Below, in pieces: positions 1 through 10,151 of a stretch of 64,000 nucleotides of DNA. Location: positions 15,322,293-15,386,292 of the forward strand of contig NC_012871.2 in assembly GCF_000003195.3 (NCBI RefSeq), written 5' to 3'. The number at the start of each line of letters is the position of its first letter. Within the stretch, counting starts at the first letter, position 1. The stretch is from Sorghum bicolor. Taxonomy: Eukaryota > Streptophyta > Magnoliopsida > Poales > Poaceae. Both the position numbers and the translations under genes were made by a program. The notes below the pieces were generated by a model that saw only the letters and a program-made list of their open reading frames with translations, had not been told where the DNA came from and searched no databases.

Positions 1-580
1 TCGAGAAACCTGAAGTCAGCGCTCCCATGCAGCAAGGCCGCTCGCGTTACCCGACCCTCGAGCAGGAACGTTCCTTCTCAGGGAAGAATCAGGCGATGGA
101 AGTCAGCGCTTCAACCACCCCGGACATGACTACTGCCGTGACGTACAAGCGTGCTCACGCCTAAGCCAGCCAGGACGATGTACAGGAGCTGAGTTCAGGA
201 ACGCATGCATCATCATCACCAAAGTACTGCGTAACAAGACGGATTGACGCCACGCCGGTATGGAGGCCTCGAGTAGGTCAGCATGCCATACACCTATCGA
301 GGCTTATTCTAAGGCCTACACGATATACAGGGAGAACATTCAGCACACAACCCACAAGATACGATCCATACATCTCCATCAGCTAGGACTTAGAATCCTA
401 GGATATATCCGGTTGTATTCGCCCCTATACAAGCACTTAGGTGCAAAATAATACGAAGTCTCCTCCCCCACTAGATGTAGGCCTCTTCTTGTCTGAACCA
501 GGATAAATCACCATCCGGAAAAGGGAGCACGCACACAAATTCACTCGTTGGTGTCACCCCCTGGGGTCAAAACACCGACA
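1..580 (+). repeat. 5' LTR of element 1 (partial, TATA box deleted)
   Basis: This is the right part of the 5' LTR, matching the 3' LTR from 8457 on. It ends in CACCGACA just before the primer site. Compared with the 3' LTR it lacks about 50 bp following GGCCTACAC (near 325), which holds the TATA box, and about 20 bp near 510. The beginning of the LTR lies outside the window. Confidence 0.88.
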
Positions 581-582
581 GT

Positions 583-601
583 TGGCGCGCCCAGGTAGAG
601 G
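583..601 (+). other. Primer-binding site of element 1
   Basis: TGGCGCGCCCAGGTAGAGG lies two bases after the 5' LTR. Starting with TGG (complement of a tRNA CCA end) is diagnostic. It is a slightly altered form of the site in element H at 57600 (TGGCGCGCCAGGTAGGGGG), with one extra C. I do not assign the tRNA. Confidence 0.85.
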
Positions 602-1439
602 CCCTATGTGTTACCACTGATTTCCCATATCTTTCTAGATGGCCACTCATATCTCACCGATCCACGCTCCACGGTGATTTGGTTTGGGAGCCTTGAATTC
701 ATGTCCACCGGCTTTGGCTACGACATGATCCAGCTCTCGATCAAAGGACCTGGAGGGGCTCGTATCACACCCACATGATCAAAGGCCCCGAGACAGCCTC
801 ACCACCACACTTCCCCGCCCAAGAGGAGGCGTGGTCAGCATCGCCACTGCCCCACCGCCGATGCGCGATCATCACCTCGTGTGGAGCGAGCAACGGTGCA
901 AGGGCCGACAGCTCCACGCGTCGAGGCCACATTCACAACGCCCCGGCGTCAAGGCAGCCACGCGATGGCATCGGCCAGCGGCGGGCCTCGCGCACCCTCA
1001 CCCCCATCCGCACTGCTACCACACGGTCTGTTCGCCGCAAGGCGGACGTACCCGTTCGGTATGGACAACGCTGCGACGTCGCTTGCTAGGACGATATGCC
1101 CAGGCACCGGGACGTGCGTGGAACGACCACTGGTCCTCCCGCGCAAATTAGGGACACGGCAGCAAGCACAGCAAGCAACTGAGCTGCTGGATTTTCCCCA
1201 GATACGCGGGCTTCGAAGCCTAGGACCTCGGCGGTACACCATCACCTCACTCAGACAGCAGTTGGCAGGGAGGGGCGCGAATGCTTATACACCGCCGACC
1301 AGACCCCGACTCAGAATCCGACAGCTATGACCCTACGAGGGAGTGCTTCAACCTAGACAGGGCCGTAGCAACCACGAATGACACATAGGATGCCGCTGCC
1401 GGTGGTCGAGCCCCCGTAGCAAGGGAAGATCCCAAAACA
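602..1439 (+). other. Element 1 leader and degenerate gag N-terminal region
   Basis: This stretch lies between the primer site and recognisable gag. Several overlapping short open frames are present but none has family features, and stops interrupt all of them. It is probably the 5' untranslated leader plus a degenerate start of gag. Confidence 0.5.
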
Positions 1440-2803
1440 CCTGGGAATGGCAGACAGGTGGAACCCCCACCTCAGGACGATAAGGCCGCACAACTTGCGT
1501 AGCTGCGAGAGCTCAAGACCAAGCTTGATGAGGATCGTGAGCACCTCAGCCAGCTCAAGCGAGCTCTCGAGCGTGACCAACCACACCCGCACAGCGAGGG
1601 CGCGCGTGGTCGTGCTCGAGAGGTGTATCAACAGATTGTCGGAGACGAGGAGCCAGAGCCACTAGTCAGCCGCTTCCCTCGAGCCGGCCAGAACATCGTA
1701 GCAGCAACCATGCTGCTACGTAACATGCCTGACCCTTCAAACTCCCAAGCACAGCGCATTCGAGACAAGGTGTAGGGTCTGCTCCACGTGGCGGCAGCAC
1801 AATAGACGGAAAGCTCAGCTTCTCGATGTCGAGGGGCGGCCACAGAAAAGCGCGTCGAGCCAGCCCGTAATGAGAGGGAGGTGTCCGTTCATCATGGGCC
1901 GCCTCCTCGAGGAAAAAAGCGGTACCCATCCAGGAACGCCTCGTCGACAATCGAGAACAGCACGACGCTCGACATGACATCAACGAGCACCGCCGCCGAC
2001 GACATGGGGACACTAAGAAGCATGGCTACAGCGCCCACCGCGGTGGACATTATGACAGCGATGAGGACCGAATGGCTCCAGAGCCGCCAGGCCCTCGAGT
2101 CTTCAGTAGAGCGATCCGCAGCATGCCACTACCGAGCCCATTTCGACCCCCAACCGGCATCGCCAAGTACAACGGCGAAACTAAACCAGAACTGTGGCTG
2201 GTGGACTTCTGGATGGCCTGCCAGTTGGGAGGCAACCGAGGAGACGATCGAGCCATCATCCGGCAGCTACCACTCTTCCTCTCCGACACCGCTCGTCGAT
2301 AGCTCGAGGAGCTCCCTTCCAACCAAATCCACGACTAGACTGACCTGGTCTGGGTGTTCGAAGGGAACTTCAAGGGGACTTACATCCGCCCTGGCAACTC
2401 GTGGGATCTCAAAAAATGCAAGCAGAAATCGGGAGAATCTCTCCGAGAGTATGCTCGTCGCTTCTCGAAGCAGCATACCGAGCTCCCACATATCCCTGAC
2501 CATGACGTCATTTTGGTCTTTGTGTCAGGCACCACGTGCAAGGATCTGGTGCGAGAATTAGGTCGAAATCGACCGCAGACCGTCGACGAGCTGATGGACA
2601 TAGTAGCGAACTACGCCGCTCGCGAGGAGGCGGTTGGTGCTTTCTTCAACCAAGAGAACGACAAGGGGAAGGCGCCAGTGGATGATGACAAGGGCCCTAG
2701 TAGAGGGCCCAAGAAAAACAACAAGAAGAAGAAAGCACACCCAATCAAGCGGGAGGCTCTCGACGAAGATTTTGTCACCGCCGTCGAGCTCGAGGCCCCC
2801 TAG
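1440..2803 (+). pseudogene. gag: Element 1 gag (broken)
   Basis: Gag forms the capsid-like particle that packages the element RNA. A charged coiled-coil-like segment (about 1470-1600) is followed by a conserved N-terminal region (about 1690-1990). The capsid-like Retrotrans_gag domain follows at about 2116-2640 and includes the WLVDFW and ESLREYARRFSKQ motifs. A lysine-rich tail with runs of N and K ends near 2800. The frame carries several stops (for example at 1500, 1773, 1804, 2300 and 2335), mostly TAG where Q or W is expected. The last open part, 2354-2803, is uninterrupted for 149 codons. The element could not make a full gag from this copy. Confidence 0.85.
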
Positions 2804-3790
2804 AGGAGGCCATCTTCGACAAAATGCTCAAGGAGCCCTGCCCTTACCACAAGGGAGGGGACAATCACAAGCTCGAGGACTATCACATGTTGAAAAAGTA
2901 CTTCGACGGCCTGGGGCTGAAGAAGGACGACTAGAGGAAGGACAAAGGAGATGACAAGAGCGGAAACAAAGAAGATGAAGGATTCCCCGCTGTCCATGAC
3001 TGCTACATGATCTACGGCGGACCCTCGACACAGCTCACCTCCAGGCAGCGGAAGAGGGAGCGCCGCGAGGTCTACGCGGCGAGGATGGTAGTGCCATAGT
3101 ACCTCAACTGGTCGAGCACCCCCATCACCTTTAACCGCGATGACCACCCCGACAAGGTTGTCGCTCCCGACGTCTACCTGCTCGTCGTCGACCCCATCAT
3201 CATCAACACCCGGCTCTCAAATGTGTTGATGGATGGAGGCAGTAGCCTCAACATCATCTACCTCGAGACCCTTGACCTCCTGGGCATTGAGAGAGCACAG
3301 CTCCAACCCCGCGCAGGCGGTTTCCATGGCATTGTGCCAGGGAAAAAGGCGCTGCCGGTGGGTCAAATCGACCTGCCGGTCTGTTTTGGCACGGTGGCCA
3401 ACTTCAGGAAGGAAACCCTCACTTTCGAAGTAGTGGGTTTTCGAGGCACCTACCATGCTATCATCGAACGACCGGGGTATGCCAAGTTCATGGCGATCCC
3501 CAACTACACTTACCTAAAGTTGAAGATGCCCGGGCCTGTCATCACCGTCACCTCCTCCTATGAGCACGCGTACGAATGCGACGTCGAGTGCATCGAGTAT
3601 GGGGAAGCTGTCGAGAGCTCCACCGAACTCGCCTCGAAGCTCGAGGCCCTCGCCGCCGAGGCCCCAGAGCCCAAACGTCATGCGAGCAGTTTCGAGCCAG
3701 CAGAGGGTACAAAGAAGATCCCACTCGACCCCAACGACTCCGACGACAAGGTGCTGACGATCAACGCCAACCTCGACCCCAAATAGGAAG
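2804..3790 (+). pseudogene. Element 1 gag C-terminus and aspartic protease (broken)
   Basis: After a frameshift near 2803 the frame continues with a degenerate zinc-knuckle-like segment (CPYHKGGDNH, about 2838-2867) and a basic linker. The retropepsin-like domain begins with VLMDGGSSLNII at about 3220 and reaches a typical HAIIERPGYAKFMA segment at about 3450-3490. The protease would cut the gag-pol precursor. The catalytic D is present, but the usual D-T/S-G reads D-G-G. The segment 3223-3786 is open for 187 codons and ends at a TAG in the linker to RT; two further stops lie at about 2932 and 3097. Confidence 0.85.
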
Positions 3791-3799
3791 TCGTGCTCA

Positions 3800-4882
3800 T
3801 TGACTTTCTCCATGTGAACGCCGATATGTTTGCATGGAGTCCCTCAGACATGCCAGGCACCCCGAGGGAAGTCGCTGAGCAATCCTTGGAGATTCGAGCC
3901 AGCTCCAAGCCAGTGAAGCAACGCCTGCGCTGCTTCGACGATTAGAAGTGCAAGATCATTGGCGAGGAAATCCACAAGCTTCTGACAGCCGGATTCATCA
4001 AGGAGGTTCACCATCTCGACTAGTTAGCAAACCCTATATTAGTTAAGAAAAAGAACGGGAAAATGAGGATGTGTGTCAATTACACCAGTCTAATAAAAGC
4101 ATGTCTTAAAGTTCCTTTTCCTTTTACCACGCATCGTAGACTCTACTGCAGGATGTGAGATCCTTTCGTTCCTTGATGCTTATTCCGGCTACCACCAAAT
4201 AAAGATGAAAGAGTCCGACCAGCTTGTGACTTCTTTTATCACACCTTTTAGAATGTATTGATATGTGACTATGCCCTTTAGGCTCTCGAATGCCGGGGCA
4301 ACATTCCAACGGTGCATGCTCCATGTTTTTGGGGAGCATATAGGTTCTACGGCCGAGGCATATGTCGACGACATCGTTGTCAAGTCAAAGAAACAGGCTG
4401 ACCTAATTCAAGACATTGAGATCGCCTTTAGTTGTCTGCGCGCGAATAAGATCAAGCTCAACCCCGAGAAATGTGTCTTTGGCATGCCTCGAGGCATGCT
4501 TTTAGGGTACATAGTCTCCCAGCGCAGCATCGAGGCCAACCATAAGAAAGTCTCAGCCGTCACCAAGATGGGACCGATTCGAGACATCAAGGGCATACAA
4601 AAAGTTACAGGTTGCCTAGCGGCGCTGAGCCGCTTCATTTCGAGGCTAGAAGAAAAGGCACTGCCATTATACCGGCTCCTGAAAAAGGCTGAACGCTTTA
4701 CCTGGACTGTCGTGGCTGAGGAAGCCCTCGACAAACTGAAAAGGATGTTGACCACAGCTCTGATCCTAGTGCCTCCTCGACCCGCAGAACCTTTACTCCT
4801 GTACGTCGCAGCAATGACCCAGGTCGTTAGCGCGGCTCGGGTAGTCGAGAGGTCAGAGGAAGGTCACGCATTACCAATTTAG
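3800..4882 (+). pseudogene. Element 1 reverse transcriptase (broken)
   Basis: RT copies the element RNA into DNA. The fold is recognisable from KQRLRCF (about 3917), through FLDAYSGYHQIKM (about 4171-4209), to the catalytic YVDDIVVK (about 4362-4385). The thumb and connection follow (GCLAALSRFISR, about 4613-4650). Stops occur near 3943, 4021 and 4258, and the reading frame shifts between 4020 and 4170. The part 4265-4882 is open for 205 codons. The YVDD active site is preserved although the gene is dead. Confidence 0.88.
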
Positions 4883-5630
4883 CGGCCGGTCTACTTCATC
4901 AGAGAGGTCCTCTCGGATACAAAGGTGCGATACCCCTAGGTTCAAAAATTGATTTATGCTGTAATTCTCGCTCGACGCAAATTGCAGCACTATTTTCTCG
5001 GTCACCCGATCACGGTGGTCTCGTCCTTCCCCTTGGGCGAGATCATCTAGAATCGGGAGGCCACCTGGAGGATCACCAAGTGGTCAGTCGAGCTCATGGG
5101 TGAGACCCTCACCTATGAGCCTCGCAAAGCCATCAAGTCTCAGGCGCTGGCAGATTTCGTCGTGGAGTGGACAGATACCCAGCTCCCCCCAGCTCAGGTT
5201 CAAGCAGAACTATAGACGATGTACTTCGACGGGTCTCTGATGAAGACAGGGGCTGGGGCAGGCCTGCTATTCATCTCACCTCTCAGTATCCACATGAGGT
5301 ACGTCATCCGAATACAATTCGTCGCATCCAACAACGTTGCAGAATACGAGGCCCATGACAACGGACTAAGGATCGCCATCGAGCTAGGAGTCCGACGCCT
5401 CGACGTTCGGGGCGATTCTCAGCTGGTCATCGACCAAGTCATGAAAGCCTTGAGCTGCCACGACCCAAAGATGGAGGCCTACTGCAAGGAAGTACGCAAG
5501 CTTGAAGACAATTTCCACGACCTCGAGCTCATTCACGTCGCACGATGACACGATGAAGCGGCTAACGAGCTTGCCAAGATTGCGTCCACTCGAGGCACTA
5601 TCCCACCAGATGCGTTTTCAAGGGACTTGC
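4883..5630 (+). pseudogene. Element 1 RNase H (broken)
   Basis: RNase H degrades the RNA strand during reverse transcription. After a connection segment, the plant Tat-type RNase H shows YFDGSLMKTGAGAG (about 5222-5263, first acidic residue), NNVAEYEAHDNGLRIA (about 5330-5377, catalytic E), GDSQLVI (about 5410-5430, D) and a final HDEAANELAK (about 5552-5580). Stops interrupt it, among them a TGA at 5546 and a TAG near 5214. It lies directly after RT as in all Ty3/gypsy elements. Confidence 0.85.
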
Positions 5631-5639
5631 TCGAGCCGT

Positions 5640-6492
5640 GTGTCGACCTAGGCGTGGGGGCTAGCACCAAAACTTCCACTCCCGAGCCCACCGACGCGAT
5701 CGTGGCCTTGCTAACGGTGACAAAGCTAATGGAGGTCGAGCAAACCCCTCAATGCCCCAGTCAACCATTCGACTGGCGCACGCCTTTTCTCGACGGGCCA
5801 AATCGTATGTAATCTACGGCGAAAGTAAAAAAACTGTATCGACGAAGCCCAACCATGATCTTGCTGTGTTGCATCACCATAGAGGAAGGGCAAAAGCTCG
5901 TCGAGGATCTACACTCGGGGGCTTGCGGCCACCATGCAGCTCCAAGAACCCTCATGGGCAACGCCTTCCAACAAGGTTTCTACTAGCTGACGGCCGTTGC
6001 TGCCGCCATCGAGCTCGTTCGCTCGTGCCACGGGTGTCAATTCTATGCCAAGCAAACCCACCTCCCCGCCACGCTCTACGGATGATCCCCATCACTTGGC
6101 CATTCATGGTATGGGGCCTCAACCTCGTGGGTCCTCTCCAAAGGGCAGCAGGTGGATACACCCATTTGCTAGTAGCCATCGACAAGTTCTCCAAATGGAT
6201 CGAGGCTCGACCCATCACAAATATCCACTCTGAGCAGGCTGTCCTATTCTTCACCGACATAATCCACCGGTTCAGGATACCCAACGTCATTATCACCGAC
6301 AACGGCACGCAGTTCACCGGCAAAAAGTTCTTGGACTTCTGCGACCAGCATCACATCCGTGTGAATTGGTCCACCATAGCTCACCCTCGAACTAACGGCC
6401 AGGTCGAGCGAGCCAACGGTATGATCTTGCAAGGGCTCAAGCCCAGAATCTACAACCGGTTGAAGAAGTTTGGAAAGAAGTGGGTCGAGGAA
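5640..6492 (+). pseudogene. Element 1 integrase, truncated at the C-terminus
   Basis: The N-terminal HHCC zinc finger is visible at about 5905-6055 (HSGACGHH, then CHGCQFYAKQ). After a frameshift the catalytic core runs from about 6090 with WPFMVWGLNLVGP, VAIDKFSKW (first D), IITDNGTQFTG (second D) and TNGQVERANG (E). The core is abruptly lost after GKKWVEE near 6490, where the sequence turns into the antisense-ORF relic in opposite orientation. The rest of the core and the C-terminal domain have been deleted, so this integrase could not act. Confidence 0.88.
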
Positions 6493-6494
6493 AA

Positions 6495-7050
6495 GGTCGT
6501 CGTTGTTGCGGAGGTAGAACCATTGGGAGTCCCATTAGGCATGATTGGACATCAGCCCAATGGGGATGTACTCCCGAGGCTCCTCCGCTTGGCCCGTCTT
6601 ATGCACCAAGTTGAGGCAGCCGGCCTGCACTGGCTTCCTCACCCCCGTGGCCCCACTGGGAGCACAGAAAAGCTCACCCTAGTAGAGGTGGAGCCACAGG
6701 TCCCAATGCGGCATCACCCCCAGGTAGCCCTCACACACGGCAGCAAAGATCGCCACGGCGGTGATGGAATTGGGGGAGAAGTGCTGGAGCTCGACGCCGT
6801 AGTGATGGCAGAGCGCCCTCAAGAAGCGGCTTGGTGGGGATCCAAGACTGTGGCAGTGAAACTTGGCGAAGAAGACGACATACCCCTTTGGCGGGTTTGG
6901 CTCCTGGTGGTCTGCCGGCGGAGCGATCCACTCGGGTCACGTCGAGGAGGCACGGGGGCGCAGGAGCCCCTCCTTCTCCAGGTCCCTTAGCCGGCGCTCC
7001 ATCATGGACGACAGGCGCCAGTCATCAGCGGCGACGAGCCTCACAGGCAT
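6495..7050 (-). pseudogene. Relic of the antisense ORF of Tat elements (Transposase_28-like)
   Basis: Read on the minus strand from an ATG at 7050, the frame gives MPVRLVAADDWRLSSMM, then APPADHQEPNPPKGYVVFF, then HHYGVELQHFSPNSITAVA and a tail with QWFYLRNNDD. This arrangement matches the family annotated in plants as putative gypsy-type transposon (Pfam Transposase_28). It is the counterpart of the better preserved gene in element H (exon 1 at 62385-63338). Three stops (TGA, TAG, TAA) break the frame. Its function in the family is unknown. Confidence 0.75.
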
Positions 7051-8004
7051 CTCGGTGGAAGGTGGGAGCGGCACTATGGATCTCTTCGCTCGAGGGTATG
7101 AAGTGCTTCAAGAAGGCAAGAGGATGCAGGAGAACAGGAGCGAGAGCAATGACGGAATGCGGAAGAGACGGCTACCGGGCGATCCCTCGATATTTATAGA
7201 CGCCCCCCCAATGGGCGGATCCGACAAACACGGTAACTCCCTTAGTAAATGTGCCGCCTAATGGTCCTCTTCCTCTCTCTGACAGGACGTTACGAATTCA
7301 ACCAACGGAACTACGCTGCAACGGCTCCCTCCTAAAAAGACGTGCCCAACGGGCAAGAAAATGAACCGCCACGACTCTTCCTTCCACTGCAAGGTAAGGC
7401 AGGCGCGCGCCGCCATAAGAATCTCGAGGGAGAGCAGACCGGCCCACCAGACGGGTTCGACGGTCGCCCTCGAGTACCAGAGTCAGGGACACCTAGCGAA
7501 GGGTCGAAAACGAGGCCTACCTCGAGAACTCGCTGGGAGTATCCAAGGCAGGGGCAAGAAGGTCGAGAGGAATCCCCACGGAGGGAGGCATCGAGCCGCT
7601 GGACTTTATCGAATGAGACCAGTATCCCAGACCACACTAGCCCAGCTTTAATGACGACGCCCTCGGGCTGCAGCCAACCACCTCAAACGTGTCATAGGTT
7701 CTCGCATGGATCACGCGACAGGAGCTCACCCAAGACGATGACGCTCGCTCCACCGGGAGTACGTCACGCTCCCAGCCTCGAAAAGGTAAGGCCAGCCAAT
7801 AAGGGTCGGAGGCTCCCTTCTAGAACAAACGCCTTTCGGAGAAAAGGGAGATCGGGAGCGGTCCCACCAGAAAAAAGCAGTATAACCCTCGAAGGAGTCC
7901 AAAACTCCTCCAAGGGCTCGGGGGCTACCCCCGCGGGGGTCGCTCGCGCGACCCCCACGGAAACTTGACCACCGAAGAACCTATGCTCGAGCACGTGCTC
8001 GAGC
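7051..8004. other. Element 1 region between antisense ORF and 3' LTR
   Basis: No coding sequence is recognised; the open frames in this GC-rich stretch have no family features. It contains a 14 bp palindrome ACCCCCGCGGGGGT (7927-7940), an overlapping 9 bp hairpin (7935-7943 with 7948-7956), and a perfect 20 bp palindrome at 7985-8004 next to the polypurine tract. Confidence 0.6.
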
Positions 8005-8024
8005 AGAGGCTCGGGGGCTACTAT
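8005..8024 (+). other. Polypurine tract of element 1
   Basis: AGAGGCTCGGGGGCTAC lies directly before the 3' LTR. Similar tracts (GCTCGGGGACTGG) are repeated near the 3' end of element H. It would prime plus-strand DNA synthesis. Confidence 0.75.
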
Positions 8025-9104
8025 TGAGGATATCAACAAGGGGTATCCCAGCCTACACTCATAATAAGAGGGTTCACAAATAAATCAAGGCTCCAAATCG
8101 ACGCTCCGACATAGACACATGATCGCCAGGGCTCAACGTTGATAGTGGCCTCGAACACGGAAACAGGGTCCTGTGAGTCGGTAGAGGCTCGATGGGCAGC
8201 GACCGTCGAGTACAAGTGTAGCTCCAGCGAATTGGTGGACCTCGAGCGTAAAAGCGCCTCCTACCGCCTGACGCGGGTACGGAAGCTAGAGCATTTAATG
8301 TGTGTGCCATGCTCCCACCTAACCCAACAGTCACAGAAAACGTGATAGGGAACAAGCACCCGTTAAATCTCCCCTTTTTCCAGCTTTATCCCCCAGGATG
8401 GGCGAGAGTACGGCTTGGCGTGGCGTGGTAGACCTGATGTCCCATCACGGCACCCCTCGAGACACCTGAAGTCAGCGCTCCCATGTAGCAAGGCCGCTCG
8501 CGTGACCCGACCCTCGAGCAGGCACGTTCCTTCTCAGGGAAGAATCAGGCAATGGAAGTCAGTGCTTCAACCACCGCGGACATGACTACTGCCGCGATGT
8601 ACAAGCATGCTCACGCCTAAGCCAATCCAGGACGATGTACAGGAGCTGAGTTCAGGAACGCACGCGCCATCATCACCAAAGTACTCCGTAACAAGACGGC
8701 TTGAGGCCACGCCAGTACGGAGGCCTCGAGTAGGTCAGCACGCCATACCCCTATCGAGGCTTATTCTAAGGCCTACACCCTGTAACCTAAGTCTCCCCTT
8801 GGAATTATAAAAGGGGACACCGAGGGCAATATACGAGGAGAACATTCAGCACACAACCCACAAGATACGATCCATACATCTCCATCAGCTAGGACTTAGA
8901 ATCCTAGGATACATCCACTTGTATTCCCCTATACAAGCACTTAGGTGCAAAATAATACGAAGTCTCCTCCCCCACTGGACGTAGGGCCTCTTCTTGCCCG
9001 AACCAGGATAAATCTCTGTGTTATTCTTGCATCACCATCCGAAAAAGGGAGCACACACACAAATTTACTCGTTGGTGTCACCCCCCGGGGTCAAAACACT
9101 GACA
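8025..9104 (+). repeat. 3' LTR of element 1
   Basis: The LTR begins TGAGGATATC after the polypurine tract and ends CACTGACA; its 3' end matches the 5' LTR end next to the primer site. It is 1080 bp long. Unlike the 5' copy it keeps a TATA box at 8806. The start is inferred from the TG end and the tract; it could be off by a few bases. Confidence 0.85.
8806..8812 (+). promoter_or_regulatory. TATA box in 3' LTR of element 1
   Basis: TATAAAA in the context GGAATTATAAAAGGGG is a typical plant LTR core promoter. Transcription would start about 30 bp downstream. The homologous segment is deleted from the 5' LTR. Confidence 0.7.
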
Positions 9105-9683
9105 ATTAGCTCGGGCAGTAGCAGCCATAGTAGAGGCAACAGAGGCAGACACTCTTAGGATTGGATCCGAGCTCTCGTCAGTACAGAGACGTCCTATTCT
9201 TTAGTTAGAGCAGCAGCACAGTTCCCCTCTCGACACAGTTATGATTGGAGGACATTAGGTCCAGCTTTTAGAGAGAGAGAGTCTAGGACAGAGACTCAGG
9301 GGACGTCATAGGCATAGGAGCAGCCAAAGGTGCAGCTAGAGCAGCCACTTAGGCGGTTGAATCACGATCGTACACAAGCCACCACTAGGCCTGCTACGTA
9401 GCGCCAGTCTCTACCCCCACCCCTAGCTCCTCACTGGCACCACCACCAGTTCATCATAAGGACTACACTAGAGCTGCCACCTATCAGGTCTAGGAGTTGA
9501 GGTTGCAGCCTTTCCCACTTGGTTTCCTACCACACGTGATGAGAGGGCACACTCTAGGTTTTGCACAGTTGTGTAGGAGGATATGTACATGGCCTATGTC
9601 AACAATGATGCACAAATCAGAGAGCAGAGGGTTGTTGAATTGAGTACCTAGCCAACATTGTTGGACAGGACATCAAACTCTTC
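9105..9683 (+). other. Element 2 internal region, degenerate
   Basis: The reading is full of stops. It is rich in CAG/TAG triplets and in proline- and glutamine-like codons, as in the linker before the envelope-position ORF. No domain is recognised. Confidence 0.4.
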
Positions 9684-10151
9684 TTGACCTATCTTCCAGG
9701 TCTTGTTGGATTGCTGGCACTTCCAGGCACTTATGTGGAGGATTGGGTTAGAGAGTTTTATGCTACAGTGTGGATTGTCCCGGACCACAGCTTTATTCAC
9801 TATGCTCTGGTAGGGATAGATTACAAAGTCACAACTCAGCGTGCTAGAGAGACACTAGGGCTTTGGGAGCCAGAGACGAGGATCCATGAGCTATGCTATT
9901 TAGGGATTGAGCCTCCTCGTCGTCCTCATGGTGGTATGCTTCCTTCTGTAGAGTTTGTTGCTCCTTGCTACCATCCACTATTCATAGAGGGTTCGAGTCA
10001 TGCACTGACTTCTCTCACTCACCACGCTTGGATCCTTGATATAGTGATGAGGAAGACTTTGCTGCCCAGGCTAGGATTTCTTGAGGGCTTCACTCACATT
10101 CAGCAGTGGTTGATCGCTCACTTGGTTTCTCAGCAGGAGTTTGACATCTAG
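9684..10151 (+). pseudogene. Element 2 envelope-position ORF, conserved domain fragment
   Basis: There is an open frame of 155 codons starting MTYLPGLVGLLALPG. It contains VREFYATVWIVPDHSFIHYA and later GFTHIQQWLIAHLV. It resembles the conserved domain in the extra ORF of plant LTR retrotransposons (ATHILA ORF1 or putative plant transposon protein type); I rely on the general pattern, not on a search. The frame continues after the TAG at 10149 in degenerate form, so the original protein was longer. No signal peptide or clear membrane segment is seen, so an envelope function cannot be claimed. Confidence 0.5.

Larger units (their letters stand above)
1..9104 (+). mobile_element. Element 1: decayed Tat-type Ty3/gypsy LTR retrotransposon, left end outside window
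   Basis: The order is 5' LTR (partial), primer site, gag, protease, RT, RNase H, integrase, antisense-ORF relic, polypurine tract and 3' LTR. RT before integrase defines Ty3/gypsy; an antisense ORF between integrase and the 3' LTR is typical of plant Tat-lineage elements. The 5' LTR aligns with 8457-9104 of the 3' LTR over most of its length. Nearly every coding segment has TAG or TGA stops that look like C-to-T changes of CAG, CGA or TGG, as expected after long cytosine methylation. The element sits in element 2, whose left part must lie before position 1. The 5 bp after the 3' LTR are ATTAG; the matching copy is outside the window. Confidence 0.9.
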
